Shown here: positions 24,848-33,100 of the stretch, piece by piece
Layout: every line of letters starts with the position of its first letter
Numbering within the stretch: the stretch's first letter is position 1
NCBI RefSeq assembly: GCF_001275385.1
Contig: NZ_LGIW01000015.1
Span: forward strand, 558,001-622,000
DNA length: 64,000 bases
Direction: 5' to 3'
From: Exiguobacterium sp. BMC-KP
GTDB taxonomy: Bacteria > Bacillota > Bacilli > Exiguobacteriales > Exiguobacteriaceae
The notes under the pieces: model-generated
What the model was told of the DNA's origin: nothing
What the model saw: the letters and a program-made list of their open reading frames with translations, nothing else
Databases searched by the model: none
Program-made: the position numbers and the translations under genes

Positions 24848-25662
24848 AACGCTGGTTGTTATTAACGAATGAAGAACTGAAGCGGAGTACAAAATTACTA
24901 ATATTGTTGATTTCAGGGTTGATTATCGCGGAAATCGCATCACTGCTGTATCAAATTTACGATTATCAGCACTCGGTTGAGGCAACGATGCGAATTGAAC
25001 AGATATCAGAAATGGACGCAATTGCACGGGCAGGCGGTGCATTGACCTTCGCACAAGCAACAGGCTTTTACGATTCAATCATTGTATTAGCGATGGGAAT
25101 GATCCTCTTATTCGCGTTCTGGATTTGGTATCGCGATTGGATGGGCGAGACGAAATACATTTACAGACTACTATTGTTACCGGGTTCACGCCGGGCGATT
25201 TTTGCATCGAAACTGACGTCCGTTCTTCTCGTCGTCGCTAGTCTGATCGGGATTCAATGGATCTTGTTGTTGTTTAGTCGTACTCTCTACTTATGGTTGT
25301 TACCGGATGCTCAACAGGTCACAGCCAGTATCAACGAATACTCCTTCTACATGAAGCTGTTCTACACGATGTACCCAACTGACATTTTGTTCATCTTACT
25401 GATGACATTCATCGTCATCTCGTTCGTCTTCATGACAGTATTGCTTGAGCGATCGTTCCGAAAGGGGAAAGCGTTCTTGATCGTCGGATTACATGGAATC
25501 GCGCTGATTGGTGGTTATATCATTTTAGGCATAGCATTGTCAGCTATTTCGAGCAATCTGAGTCAATTGCACATGCAATTTTATTTTGGATACGTTGTGT
25601 TCTTCACGTTATATGTGTCGTACAAAAATCTGCGGTTAGTCCAGACGCGTCTATCCGTCTAA
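24844..25662 (+). CDS. ABC-2 type permease
   Basis: 272 residues; start overlaps the ATPase stop. About six membrane helices: around 18-38, 78-98, 120-142, 180-200, 212-235 and 242-262. It lacks recognisable catalytic motifs, as expected for the transmembrane half of an exporter. The partner is the preceding ATPase; the substrate is unknown (peptide antibiotics are typical for the group). Confidence 0.85.
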   Translation: MKRWLLLTNEELKRSTKLLILLISGLIIAEIASLLYQIYDYQHSVEATMRIEQISEMDAIARAGGALTFAQATGFYDSIIVLAMGMILLFAFWIWYRDWMGETKYIYRLLLLPGSRRAIFASKLTSVLLVVASLIGIQWILLLFSRTLYLWLLPDAQQVTASINEYSFYMKLFYTMYPTDILFILLMTFIVISFVFMTVLLERSFRKGKAFLIVGLHGIALIGGYIILGIALSAISSNLSQLHMQFYFGYVVFFTLYVSYKNLRLVQTRLSV

Positions 25663-25674
25663 AGGAGAAATTTC

Positions 25675-26745
25675 ATGAAACGATATCGTCAACTTTTGAT
25701 CTATGGATTGATCATTCTCATGACAATTGGAAGCTACATTGGCTATACGCTGTCGATCCAAGGCGCAGACTTGTCCCTCGAGACCGTCAGTGGAAAACCT
25801 TCGCAAATTGAAAATTTTAATTTACGTTTACAGACGAAAGGGATGCGTTCGACAATTTATGATGTCAACGCCAAGGGAGACATCGAAAAACAGTCAAATT
25901 CTTACGTTGGACAACTATTCCGTGAAGATAAAATAACGGATTTACCAGACAAATATTATAAATTCACGACGCAAATGGAAACGAATGTAAGCGGAGATGA
26001 ACAATCGGAGTATGCGATTCAAATCAAACACAATAAACTACAATTTAAGATGTTTACGTTTAAGACGGAGGAAACATTTGAGAAAACATTTCAGTATGAT
26101 ACAAAATTTGAGACAGGGATTGACTTACAAGCAAGTGTCGTCGATAAACAGGCGATGAAGGTATATATCCAACTGGATCGCGTTGATCGTCCGATGGAAA
26201 CAAAACTCCTTGTGCTCGATTTAGCAGGCGACCGCATCGAAGAAATCGTTCTTCAAAAACCTGTAGCGTCAAAACACTCTCGACACTTTTTAGCGATTCA
26301 TCAGAATGAGGTCATCTATACGGAACAACAGTCTGACAGCGAAGATGAAAATGTCAAGCAGTCCTATTTCCTCGATGATGGCAAAAACGTTCAGTCCATC
26401 AAGGAATTAAATCAGCAAAAAATCGGATATCTCCCCTATGCGAACGGTCGTTACTTAATCGGATTGCGTCTACCGGAAGGGGAGACAAAACGAATCGAAT
26501 GGTCGATGTTCGATTTGGAAACGAAGCAATTATCTGAGCATAGCGTAAATAGTCCGCTTGTTTTGAAAAAAATTGATTGGTTAGATTCGACGGACGAGAT
26601 GCAGCTTTATCTTTCATCTGAGACAAATGATGGATTCCAAGTGTCCGTGATCGATCTGAAGAATGAACAACTGATGTATCAAGGAGAAATCAAGGATGCG
26701 AATCGCAAAAAAGGAACGAATATCTACGATTTTGCGATTCAATGA
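25675..26745 (+). CDS. Membrane-anchored extracytoplasmic protein of the exporter operon
   Basis: 356 residues; ATG 25675, 12 bases after the permease stop, behind AAAGGAG. One N-terminal helix (residues 8-27) is followed by a hydrophilic domain rich in beta-strand-like repeats spaced about 45-50 residues, which would suit a propeller or sandwich. No family recognised. The operon position suggests an accessory sensor or substrate-handling subunit of the exporter. Base use is more AT-rich than neighbours. Confidence 0.65.
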   Translation: MKRYRQLLIYGLIILMTIGSYIGYTLSIQGADLSLETVSGKPSQIENFNLRLQTKGMRSTIYDVNAKGDIEKQSNSYVGQLFREDKITDLPDKYYKFTTQMETNVSGDEQSEYAIQIKHNKLQFKMFTFKTEETFEKTFQYDTKFETGIDLQASVVDKQAMKVYIQLDRVDRPMETKLLVLDLAGDRIEEIVLQKPVASKHSRHFLAIHQNEVIYTEQQSDSEDENVKQSYFLDDGKNVQSIKELNQQKIGYLPYANGRYLIGLRLPEGETKRIEWSMFDLETKQLSEHSVNSPLVLKKIDWLDSTDEMQLYLSSETNDGFQVSVIDLKNEQLMYQGEIKDANRKKGTNIYDFAIQ

Positions 26746-26754
26746 TCAACGAAT

Positions 26755-26806
26755 AAAGAACGCTTCGCACCGGAAAAAGTTATCCGGTCCGAAACGTTCT
26801 TTTTTT
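26755..26806 (+). terminator. Strong terminator of the exporter operon
   Basis: AAAGAACG, TTCG and CCGG on the left pair with CCGG, CGAA and CGTTCTTT on the right, followed by T run. Confidence 0.9.
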
Positions 26807-26845
26807 AGATTTGACTAGGAATCGATCCATCAGAAGGCGAAAGCA

Positions 26846-27739
26846 TCAAGACGTGAAATTTTTCTCTGCTGCTTTACAGGCTCGCAATAAGGCATCCTTG
26901 AAGAAACGATCTTCCTGCGAAGCGAGTTGTTGTGTCGCTTCCTCGTCTCCCCGAAGTGAGCGGGCGAGCATCTGAATGACCTTGACCCAGCGACGGACGT
27001 GATCGAGTTGTGGGCGACCCATCGCGACGTACACCGTGAACCAATCGTTCTGGTCACGACGAATCATCCGTTGGAACAATGATTTCGCGAGATCGACTTC
27101 TTCGGTCGTCGGTAGTTCGTTCGTTTCGAAATAGTTACGTAACGCTTCGACAGCAGTCGCGTAAGCTGCTTTGATGTCTTCTGACGGCTGGTGTTTACCG
27201 TAATCAGATGTCGACAGATGAAGTAAAGCAGGTTTCTTCTCGACACCAGTGATCCAGGCAGGGATCGTCTTATTGCCTTTATAGGCTTGACGATTCGCGA
27301 CTGGGAGCTTCGCTGTGACATTACCGACTTTCCCGATCAAGGTCACTTTATTATTGCGATCTTGGATTTCGGTCACTTTCATCTCAACTGTATCGCCCAT
27401 TTCATGGGGAATGGCTTTCGGCTGAAGTTTTTCTCCTGCCGAGAGTGGCGAACGCTTGCGAATCATCCGGAGTGCTTCCTGTTCAATCCGGTCGTCAAGC
27501 GACCACAGGTGTTCTGGTGGAACGTTACGGAACCGGCGACGTCGAACCTTGATGTATTGGTCAAGCGCGTCAGCAGCTTGCTCCCGCGTCGATTCGCCAC
27601 GTGCGACGGGGCCGATGATGTCTCGCAGCGTAATGGATTCGAGACGTTCCATGATGCCTTCGAACGGGATGAGCTCCATTACGTAGAGACTACAGACGAC
27701 GAGTTCGCATTCGCGAGGAGTGAGTGGGCGTTTGGCCAT
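26846..27739 (-). CDS. Unknown protein with a possible S1/OB-like middle domain
   Basis: 297 residues from ATG 27739 behind AAAGGAAG. The first 100 residues are helical and basic (RPLTPRECELVV, RRRRFRNVPPEHLW). Residues about 112-172 (GDTVEMKVTEIQDRNNKVTL) look like a small beta-barrel of the S1/OB kind with the usual G-D-x-V-x-x-K-V-x-x-I opening. The C-terminal 120 residues are helical with charged repeats. An RNA-binding role is a guess from that domain only. Monocistronic; -10 TATACT lies at about 27775 on the minus strand. Confidence 0.6.
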   Translation of the reverse strand: MAKRPLTPRECELVVCSLYVMELIPFEGIMERLESITLRDIIGPVARGESTREQAADALDQYIKVRRRRFRNVPPEHLWSLDDRIEQEALRMIRKRSPLSAGEKLQPKAIPHEMGDTVEMKVTEIQDRNNKVTLIGKVGNVTAKLPVANRQAYKGNKTIPAWITGVEKKPALLHLSTSDYGKHQPSEDIKAAYATAVEALRNYFETNELPTTEEVDLAKSLFQRMIRRDQNDWFTVYVAMGRPQLDHVRRWVKVIQMLARSLRGDEEATQQLASQEDRFFKDALLRACKAAEKNFTS

Positions 27740-27780
27740 AAATTGACTTCCTTTCAGCTGGTTGATGTTTCTAGTATACC

Positions 27781-27820
27781 AAAAAAAAGCCATCGTCACG
27801 TAATCCCGTGACGATGGCTT
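27781..27820 (-). terminator. Terminator of the DUF2922/DUF1659 operon
   Basis: Perfect 14-bp stem AAGCCATCGTCACG (27787-27800) with its complement (27807-27820), six-base loop, and eight T on the minus strand. Confidence 0.92.
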
Positions 27821-27828
27821 GAAAAAGC

Positions 27829-28035
27829 TTACAAGACAAATGGCGATTCTGAACTGTTTTGCAATTCAGCGGAGGCGAGGCGTGTGACGCCGTTCATGAA
27901 CGGGTCATGGGCGACGAACAAATCTCCGATTGCTTTGATCTCAGCAACGGTCGCATTCTCCTTCGCGCCAGCGATGCGTAAGCGATACGGCTTTTTCGTC
28001 ACCGTATCAAAAGTCAGAACGATCGTATGTTCCAT
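27829..28035 (-). CDS. DUF2922 family small protein
   Basis: 68 residues from ATG 28035, nine bases after AGGAG. The pattern TIVLTFDTVTKKPYRLRIAG and the KAIGDLFV segment fit DUF2922. These short proteins are commonly encoded as a pair with DUF1659 proteins in Bacilli; no function is established. The gene follows the DUF1659 gene by 35 bases. Confidence 0.8.
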   Translation of the reverse strand: MEHTIVLTFDTVTKKPYRLRIAGAKENATVAEIKAIGDLFVAHDPFMNGVTRLASAELQNSSESPFVL

Positions 28036-28070
28036 CAATGGTCACTCCTTTCATAAATGTAGAGGATGGG

Positions 28071-28298
28071 TTATGCCTTCAGTAATGCGTAGTCACGGCT
28101 GATTTCCGTCAGCGCGTAGCGTCCTTCAATCAAATTACCGACCGCTTGACCAATCGAAGCGACGACATCTGCTGGAAGATTCGAACGTAAGCCGTTGTAG
28201 CGGCGACGAGCGACGACGGCATCGCCGTTTGCTGTCACTTTGTCTTTTCGTTCGAAGACGATGACGAGACTCGTTTTGATCTCCTCTGCTTGTGTCAT
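28071..28298 (-). CDS. DUF1659 family small protein
   Basis: 75 residues from ATG 28298 behind AAGGAGGTGAT, the strongest ribosome site in this region. The sequence (TSLVIVFERKDKVTANGDAVVARRRYNGL) fits DUF1659. First gene of the two-gene DUF1659/DUF2922 operon, divergent from the potassium channel gene. Function not established; such strong initiation suggests abundant product. Confidence 0.8.
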   Translation of the reverse strand: MTQAEEIKTSLVIVFERKDKVTANGDAVVARRRYNGLRSNLPADVVASIGQAVGNLIEGRYALTEISRDYALLKA

Positions 28299-28366
28299 GT
28301 GTATCACCTCCTTCGCCCTTATTGACAGGGCAAGAGACCGGATTGTTCGAAAGGAATGAAAAAAAC

Positions 28367-29362
28367 ATGGTCTGGTTACGTTTTTTACGAAAAGTCTCGT
28401 TTCTACGCATGCGGACGCTTGGTTATGCGTCGCTGATTTTCGTCTTCGGTGTTGCAGGGATCATGTATGCTTTAGAACCGGAAACATTCGGATCCTACTT
28501 CCGTGCCGTTTACTGGACGATGACGACCGTCGTCACGGTCGGATACGGAGACTTCTTTCCGAATTCCGATATCGGTCGGATTCTGACGATCTTCGTCTTC
28601 ATCTTCGGAATCGGGATCGTCGGTGGATTAATCTCGAAACTGGTCGATGGTGTCCAGTTGATTCGTAATCAAAAGGAAAGAGGGTTGTTGCAAGTGAAGG
28701 AAACAGGACATACAGTCGTCTTCGGATACAGTCGTCGTTCGAAGCACGTCATCGAGTCATTACTCGAACATACGGATGTCGTCTTAGTCGATGATTTAGA
28801 GCGTGAGCCATTCAGTCACCCCCGGTTTCATTACGTCTGTGGTGACCCAGCACTGACGTCGACGCTTGAGCGAGCACACATCGAAAAAGCGGTTCGCGCG
28901 ATCGTCCTCGCGGATCACTCGATTCCACCGGTGCATGCGGATGGACGGACACTCTTGATCGCTTCAAGTATCGAGCGAGCGAATCCGAACATTTATACGA
29001 TTGTTGAGATGATGCTCGAAGAACACCTTGACAGTTTCGAACAGGTCAAGGTCGATGAAGTCTTGCTCGGTGACGAGACGATTGCCCGGATGGCGATTCT
29101 CGCGTCGCATCACCCTGGTGTGACGAAGGTCGTGACGGATTTATTGACGAAGGATGGCGAGGGGATGTTCTCGATTCCGACACGATCCGAGTGGGCAACG
29201 TACCGCGATGCTTTCCATGCCTTACTAGAGGAAGGTGTGACGATTTTATCCGACGGAAAGCGCCTTGATTTGAACCAGCGTCTCGATGAAACAATCCCGA
29301 AAAACGGTACGTTGATTGTTTTGTGTTCGGAAGAAACGGCCAAACGAATCGGTGCGATTTAG
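28367..29362 (+). CDS. Two-helix potassium channel with cytoplasmic TrkA/RCK domain (YugO-like)
   Basis: 331 residues from ATG 28367 behind AAAGGAATG; the open frame further upstream overlaps the divergent DUF1659 start and is not needed. Helices at about 20-37 and 70-95 flank the pore loop with the selectivity filter T57-V-G-Y-G-D62. Residues about 115-235 form an RCK/TrkA-N domain (HTVVFGYSRRSKHVIESLL, DVVLVDD), and a C-terminal lobe follows. In Bacillus YugO mediates potassium efflux in biofilm signalling. Same architecture here, role inferred. Confidence 0.9.
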   Translation: MVWLRFLRKVSFLRMRTLGYASLIFVFGVAGIMYALEPETFGSYFRAVYWTMTTVVTVGYGDFFPNSDIGRILTIFVFIFGIGIVGGLISKLVDGVQLIRNQKERGLLQVKETGHTVVFGYSRRSKHVIESLLEHTDVVLVDDLEREPFSHPRFHYVCGDPALTSTLERAHIEKAVRAIVLADHSIPPVHADGRTLLIASSIERANPNIYTIVEMMLEEHLDSFEQVKVDEVLLGDETIARMAILASHHPGVTKVVTDLLTKDGEGMFSIPTRSEWATYRDAFHALLEEGVTILSDGKRLDLNQRLDETIPKNGTLIVLCSEETAKRIGAI

Positions 29363-29372
29363 GAAGGGAAGG

Positions 29373-29400
29373 ATTTAACTAATCTTTTTTCGGGTATAGT
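29373..29400 (+). promoter_or_regulatory. Candidate sigma-B-type promoter
   Basis: ATTTAA (29373-29378), a 13-base spacer and GGGTAT (29392-29397) fit the general-stress sigma-B pattern GTTTAA-N12-14-GGGWAW with one mismatch. It lies 31 bases before the next gene. Confidence 0.45.
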
Positions 29401-29431
29401 AAACAAATTTACTAAACGGAGGAAAAAGATG

Positions 29432-30124
29432 ATGACACAACCACAACCAGAATGGATTCAAGAATTATTCGAGACGGTCGATCAAGGGGAAATTAAAAAT
29501 GCCCCAAAATTACTCTATATGGCATTGACACTTGAACCAAGTTATTTTACAAAAGCAGTTAGTCGATTCAATCAACGATTAGAAGTCGAACCATTAACGG
29601 ACGTTTCGGAATTAATGACAGTTTACCGTCAATTCTTCCTTTCAGCGAATCCATCAGAGGAATATTGGTCGCTCGCTTGGAACGAACTCATCCAGACCTT
29701 ACAACATATGATTGATCGACCAGAAGCCCAGCAATTACTTAAAGAACATGTCGATTTACTCGATTGGTGGTCGAGTGAAACACTGCTGTCACTACCAAGT
29801 TGGTTAACGATTCTTGACGTCGCAGAGCGGATCAACGCACTTGATCAATTTAGCAGTTATCTTCCAGATATTTTCGAGAGCTATGCGCTTGAGACAGCAA
29901 AGGATGAACCATTTGCTCGTCTTGCCTGGTACGCACTTGCGAGTAATCAGCAAGAGTTGCTTGTCCCTTACAGAGACCGGATTGAAGCTGGTGCATCAAA
30001 AGAAATCCAGTCCTTACATCAACCTGATCTAATCGATCAAATTGAAACGACACGGGTCATTATGTTAAAGTCGAAAGAGAACGAGCCGATTGAATTAACA
30101 TTTGATCGAAAATGGACATTATAA
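29432..30124 (+). CDS. Hypothetical acidic helical protein
   Basis: 230 residues if started at ATG 29432 (nine bases after GGAGG); ATG 29429 is equally in frame. No recognised family. It is soluble and leucine- and glutamine-rich, with a repeated helical character reminiscent of TPR-like solenoids but no clear motif. No cysteine. Probably stress-induced if the sigma-B-type promoter is real. Confidence 0.6.
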   Translation: MTQPQPEWIQELFETVDQGEIKNAPKLLYMALTLEPSYFTKAVSRFNQRLEVEPLTDVSELMTVYRQFFLSANPSEEYWSLAWNELIQTLQHMIDRPEAQQLLKEHVDLLDWWSSETLLSLPSWLTILDVAERINALDQFSSYLPDIFESYALETAKDEPFARLAWYALASNQQELLVPYRDRIEAGASKEIQSLHQPDLIDQIETTRVIMLKSKENEPIELTFDRKWTL

Positions 30125-30183
30125 ATTATCGAAGAAAAAATGACACCTAGAAGCCGCACGAATCCAATCCGAGGGGTGTAGGG

Positions 30184-30597
30184 ATGATTCACGTCAATTT
30201 ACCAAGTGGTGACTATGTCGTGTTAGTAGAAATAAATCGTGAAGTGCTGCTGTGTCATTCGATTGAAGAAGCGGAACAGGCACAACGCGACCGGTATGAA
30301 CTGGTCGGACGGATGAGCGAACGCTTGCCGGCAGAAGTAATCGGACCCTCGATTGCGGACTTTGTCCGTTTTTCGACCGGGTTCATCGGCGAAGAAGTGA
30401 CGTGGCATGAAGAAGAGGAAGCGTTCTTTTGTCAACAGTTCGAGACATTCGACGGTTCCCCGTTAGGTGAAGACCTGACGGGCATCGATGCAACGCGTTG
30501 GCGTGCGGTCCTTGCACGCTATTATGCTTACGTGACGATCGGAAAGATCATTCCTTTTGAAGTCAGCGAAGAACCGGACGGTACGGTTCCGCTTTAG
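30184..30597 (+). CDS. Hypothetical acidic protein
   Basis: 137 residues; ATG 30184 behind GAGGGGTGTAGGG. Not recognised. Mixed alpha/beta, strongly acidic in the middle (WHEEEEAFF), no signal or membrane helix. Lies 59 bases after the previous gene and about 50 before the protease gene without an obvious terminator on either side, so cotranscription is possible. Confidence 0.55.
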   Translation: MIHVNLPSGDYVVLVEINREVLLCHSIEEAEQAQRDRYELVGRMSERLPAEVIGPSIADFVRFSTGFIGEEVTWHEEEEAFFCQQFETFDGSPLGEDLTGIDATRWRAVLARYYAYVTIGKIIPFEVSEEPDGTVPL

Positions 30598-30646
30598 TCC
30601 AGACAGTTTTTTGGTCGGCGCGTAAACAGAGAAGGGCAGGGTTCCC

Positions 30647-31990
30647 ATGAAAAAACAACTTGCACTACTCACGCTAGCGGCAATCGTCGCCATGCCAACG
30701 TCTGCCTTTGCGCAGTCTCAATATGTACAATACGATCCAACCTTTACGGAACAACAAAAACAAGACTGGCTAGCGAAGGAAGGACTCACAGAAATCCGTC
30801 CACTCAAACAAAAAGGCTTCTCGCTTGTCGAACCACTTGCACATCTAGAAGAGCAAGACATTGACGCAGATTTGATTCCTGTCACGGATGTCAAGAAAGC
30901 GACCGATTCTGCCCAGTTCCAACAAACGTATCTCGATCAGTCACGGATCCCGACTTACTGGAAGTACAGCCGTGGGAAAGCAGATATTCGTGTCGCGATC
31001 ATCGATGACGCGATTGATACGAAACACCGCGAGTTCAAGGACGTCATCTATAAGACGACGACGATCTCGGGCATTCGGAAACCAGACGATCACGGAACAC
31101 ATGTCGCGGGTATCGTCGGCGCACGCGAAGATGGTAAAGGAATCGTTGGTGTTGCATCCGGTGTCAAATTGATCGGAGCTGATGTATTTGATGGTGATTT
31201 TGCCGCATCGATCGATATCGGTGACGGGATTCTATACGCGATTGCACAAGGTGCTGATGTCATCAATCTGTCGCTCGGACAGTATGAGTTTGATCCCTAT
31301 ATGGAAGAAGCAATCAAAAAAGCAGAAGCGAAGAACATTTTGGTTGTTGGAGCGGCGGGGAATGATGGACGTAATAAAGTGCTTTTCCCAGGTTCGATGA
31401 GTCAAGTCGTTGCCGTTGGGGCGGTTGGTACGCTTGGTCGTGCTTCAACATTTTCGAACTATGGAAAAGGACTTAATATCATGGCGCCCGGTGAAGGGAT
31501 TTACTCGACGATTGTTGGGAATAAGTATGGCTATCTCGACGGAACGTCGATGGCAACACCGGTTGTTAGTGGGGTATTGGCGCTAGCAAAATCAAAAAAT
31601 CCATTCGTTTCAAATGAAGCGATGCGCAGTAAGCTATACGCTGCTGCGACGAAAAAAACAGGTGATACAAGTTCACATTACGGAGTCGGTCGTTTGAATG
31701 CGGGAATGTTAGCGACGCTCCCAGCGCCGATTTCTAAAGTATCCCTTCCGTCAACAGTCAAATCGAATCAACTATTCGCGTTTTATTTTGACGAATATTC
31801 GAATGCGAAGACGACGACCCGTCTGTATAAAGACGGTAAAGTCATGAAAACGTTCACCCAGTCGAAATTAAAAAACGGGACGTATAAGTTTACGTATCAA
31901 TTGAAACAAAAAGGTTCGTATAAACTCGTTTTCAAGACGAGTGGCGGACGCCATACGCGGACGGTCGAACGGCTGCTGACAGTGAAATAA
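30647..31990 (+). CDS. Secreted subtilisin-like serine protease (S8)
   Basis: 447 residues. Signal peptide 1-22 (cleavage after AFA). Residues 30-100 form a propeptide-like region. The catalytic triad is complete: D120 (VAIIDDAID), H149 (DDHGTHVAG) and S301 (GTSMATP), with oxyanion N239 (GAAGND). Residues about 345-447 are an extra beta-rich C-terminal domain with basic repeats (TRLYKDGKVMKTF), perhaps for cell-surface binding. Ribosome site GAAGGGCAGGG precedes ATG 30647. Confidence 0.93.
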   Translation: MKKQLALLTLAAIVAMPTSAFAQSQYVQYDPTFTEQQKQDWLAKEGLTEIRPLKQKGFSLVEPLAHLEEQDIDADLIPVTDVKKATDSAQFQQTYLDQSRIPTYWKYSRGKADIRVAIIDDAIDTKHREFKDVIYKTTTISGIRKPDDHGTHVAGIVGAREDGKGIVGVASGVKLIGADVFDGDFAASIDIGDGILYAIAQGADVINLSLGQYEFDPYMEEAIKKAEAKNILVVGAAGNDGRNKVLFPGSMSQVVAVGAVGTLGRASTFSNYGKGLNIMAPGEGIYSTIVGNKYGYLDGTSMATPVVSGVLALAKSKNPFVSNEAMRSKLYAAATKKTGDTSSHYGVGRLNAGMLATLPAPISKVSLPSTVKSNQLFAFYFDEYSNAKTTTRLYKDGKVMKTFTQSKLKNGTYKFTYQLKQKGSYKLVFKTSGGRHTRTVERLLTVK

Positions 31991-32021
31991 AAAAAGCGCC
32001 ACTCACATAGTGAGAAGCGCC
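31989..32021 (-). terminator. Terminator of the 32038-32481 gene
   Basis: On the minus strand GGCGCTTCTCAC-TAT-GTGAGTGGCGCT folds as a stem with two G-U pairs and one mismatch, followed by seven T. A second hairpin (AGACCCG 32027-32033 with CGGGTCT 32044-32050, then T run) can stop plus-strand transcription from the protease gene; it overlaps the end of the minus-strand gene. Confidence 0.65.
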
Positions 32022-32037
32022 GTACGAGACCCGGAGA

Positions 32038-32481
32038 TTACTTCGGGTCTTTTCCTTTTTTATAGACGGGCGTCGGAGGCGTCAATGCCTCTCCGGTCCA
32101 CGTGATCATCGCTTCCATCTTGTATCCTGTGTCATCTTCATGGACGAACGACAGACGACTGGAATCGATCAATTGATATAAACCATAAGCGACCTGGTCA
32201 GCCCAAGAGCGTAACGTCATTGCTTCATCATACAACGGGATTTGCTCAGGGAAACGTTCATTCATAAGCAAGATATCGTGTTGATCGAAATGATAGCTAC
32301 GTTTTGAGAGTGCATCGGGCGCCTTGACGTTAAACGGCTCGAACGCGTGGATGAGCTCTCCTTGACGATAGAAGGCGAAGATGCCGTTTCGCAGATGAAG
32401 TGCCTTGATCTCGTCGATCTCAATCAAGAACGTCAACTTGCGAACCGTTCGCCGGTTCGTACCAGAGCGTCGTTTTTTCAT
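32038..32481 (-). CDS. Hypothetical basic/acidic soluble protein
   Basis: 147 residues from ATG 32481 behind GAAGGGGG. The N-terminus is very basic (MKKRRSGTNRRTVRK), then a beta-rich domain. No family recognised, no membrane segment. It is divergent from rnpB. Confidence 0.55.
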   Translation of the reverse strand: MKKRRSGTNRRTVRKLTFLIEIDEIKALHLRNGIFAFYRQGELIHAFEPFNVKAPDALSKRSYHFDQHDILLMNERFPEQIPLYDEAMTLRSWADQVAYGLYQLIDSSRLSFVHEDDTGYKMEAMITWTGEALTPPTPVYKKGKDPK

Positions 32482-32568
32482 ACTGCATGCCCCCTTCTGA
32501 ACTCTTGTACTATACCGTGAAATGAGGCAGGCACGCAACTTTTTCGTTTATAAATCGAGAATTGCCTC

Positions 32569-32597
32569 TTGCAGGAAAGCAGCATCTACGCTACACT
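32569..32597 (+). promoter_or_regulatory. Promoter of rnpB
   Basis: TTGCAG (32569-32574), a 17-base spacer and TACACT (32592-32597); the predicted start is at about 32604, matching the P1 helix of the RNA. Confidence 0.65.
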
Positions 32598-32603
32598 CAT
32601 AAG

Positions 32604-33004
32604 CAGTGACTATGTTGGTTCGGACAATCGCGGGGCATTTCGGTGCTTTGAGGAAAGTCCATGCTCGCACAGCCTGCGATGGCTGTAGTGATCGTGCTAC
32701 ACAAAAAGATAAGTGTAGGCAGCGTCAAGCTGACGGCAGAAGGAACGCCTAAGTCTTCGGATAGGGCCGAAACTTCTTGAAGGTGCCACAGTGACGGAGC
32801 TTCATGGGAAACCATGAAGGTGGAACGAGGTAAACCCCACGAGCGAGAAACCCAAATTTGGTAGGGGAATTTCCGGAGCGGAACTGAACGCGAAGGAGAG
32901 CGTATGCAAATACGGAGATAGATGATTGTCGCCTGCGTGTGAGGGTCAAACCGTTTGGAACACTAAGGAACAGAACATGGCTTACAGGACCACATAGGCT
33001 GTTA
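32604..33004 (+). ncRNA. rnpB: RNase P RNA, B (Bacillus) type
   Basis: The catalytic RNA of ribonuclease P, which matures tRNA 5' ends. Recognised by the conserved GAGGAAAGTCCATGCTCGCA core near 32651, the universally conserved later parts including ACAGAACATGGCTTAC near 32971, and by closure of P1 (CTATGTTGGT at about 32610 with ACCACATAG near 32990). The length of about 400 bases is usual for type B. The 5' and 3' ends are estimates to within a few bases. The methyltransferase gene downstream reproduces the Bacillus rnpB/ypsC neighbourhood. Confidence 0.95.
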
Positions 33005-33019
33005 TTTTTAAGTTGAACG

Positions 33020-33050
33020 AGAGTCCAGGTCCACCCTGGGCTCTTTTTTT
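33020..33050 (+). terminator. Terminator of rnpB
   Basis: AGAGTCCAGG (33020-33029) pairs with CCTGGGCTCT (33035-33044; one G-U), followed by T run. Confidence 0.88.
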
Positions 33051-33100
33051 ATTGCAATGAAACGATACAGTGGAAGAAAAGATAAAGGAGTGAACGCAAT

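Noticed and set aside
28310-28340. TTGACA at 28322 as promoter of the potassium channel gene
   Set aside because: No acceptable -10 hexamer occurs 16-18 bases downstream.
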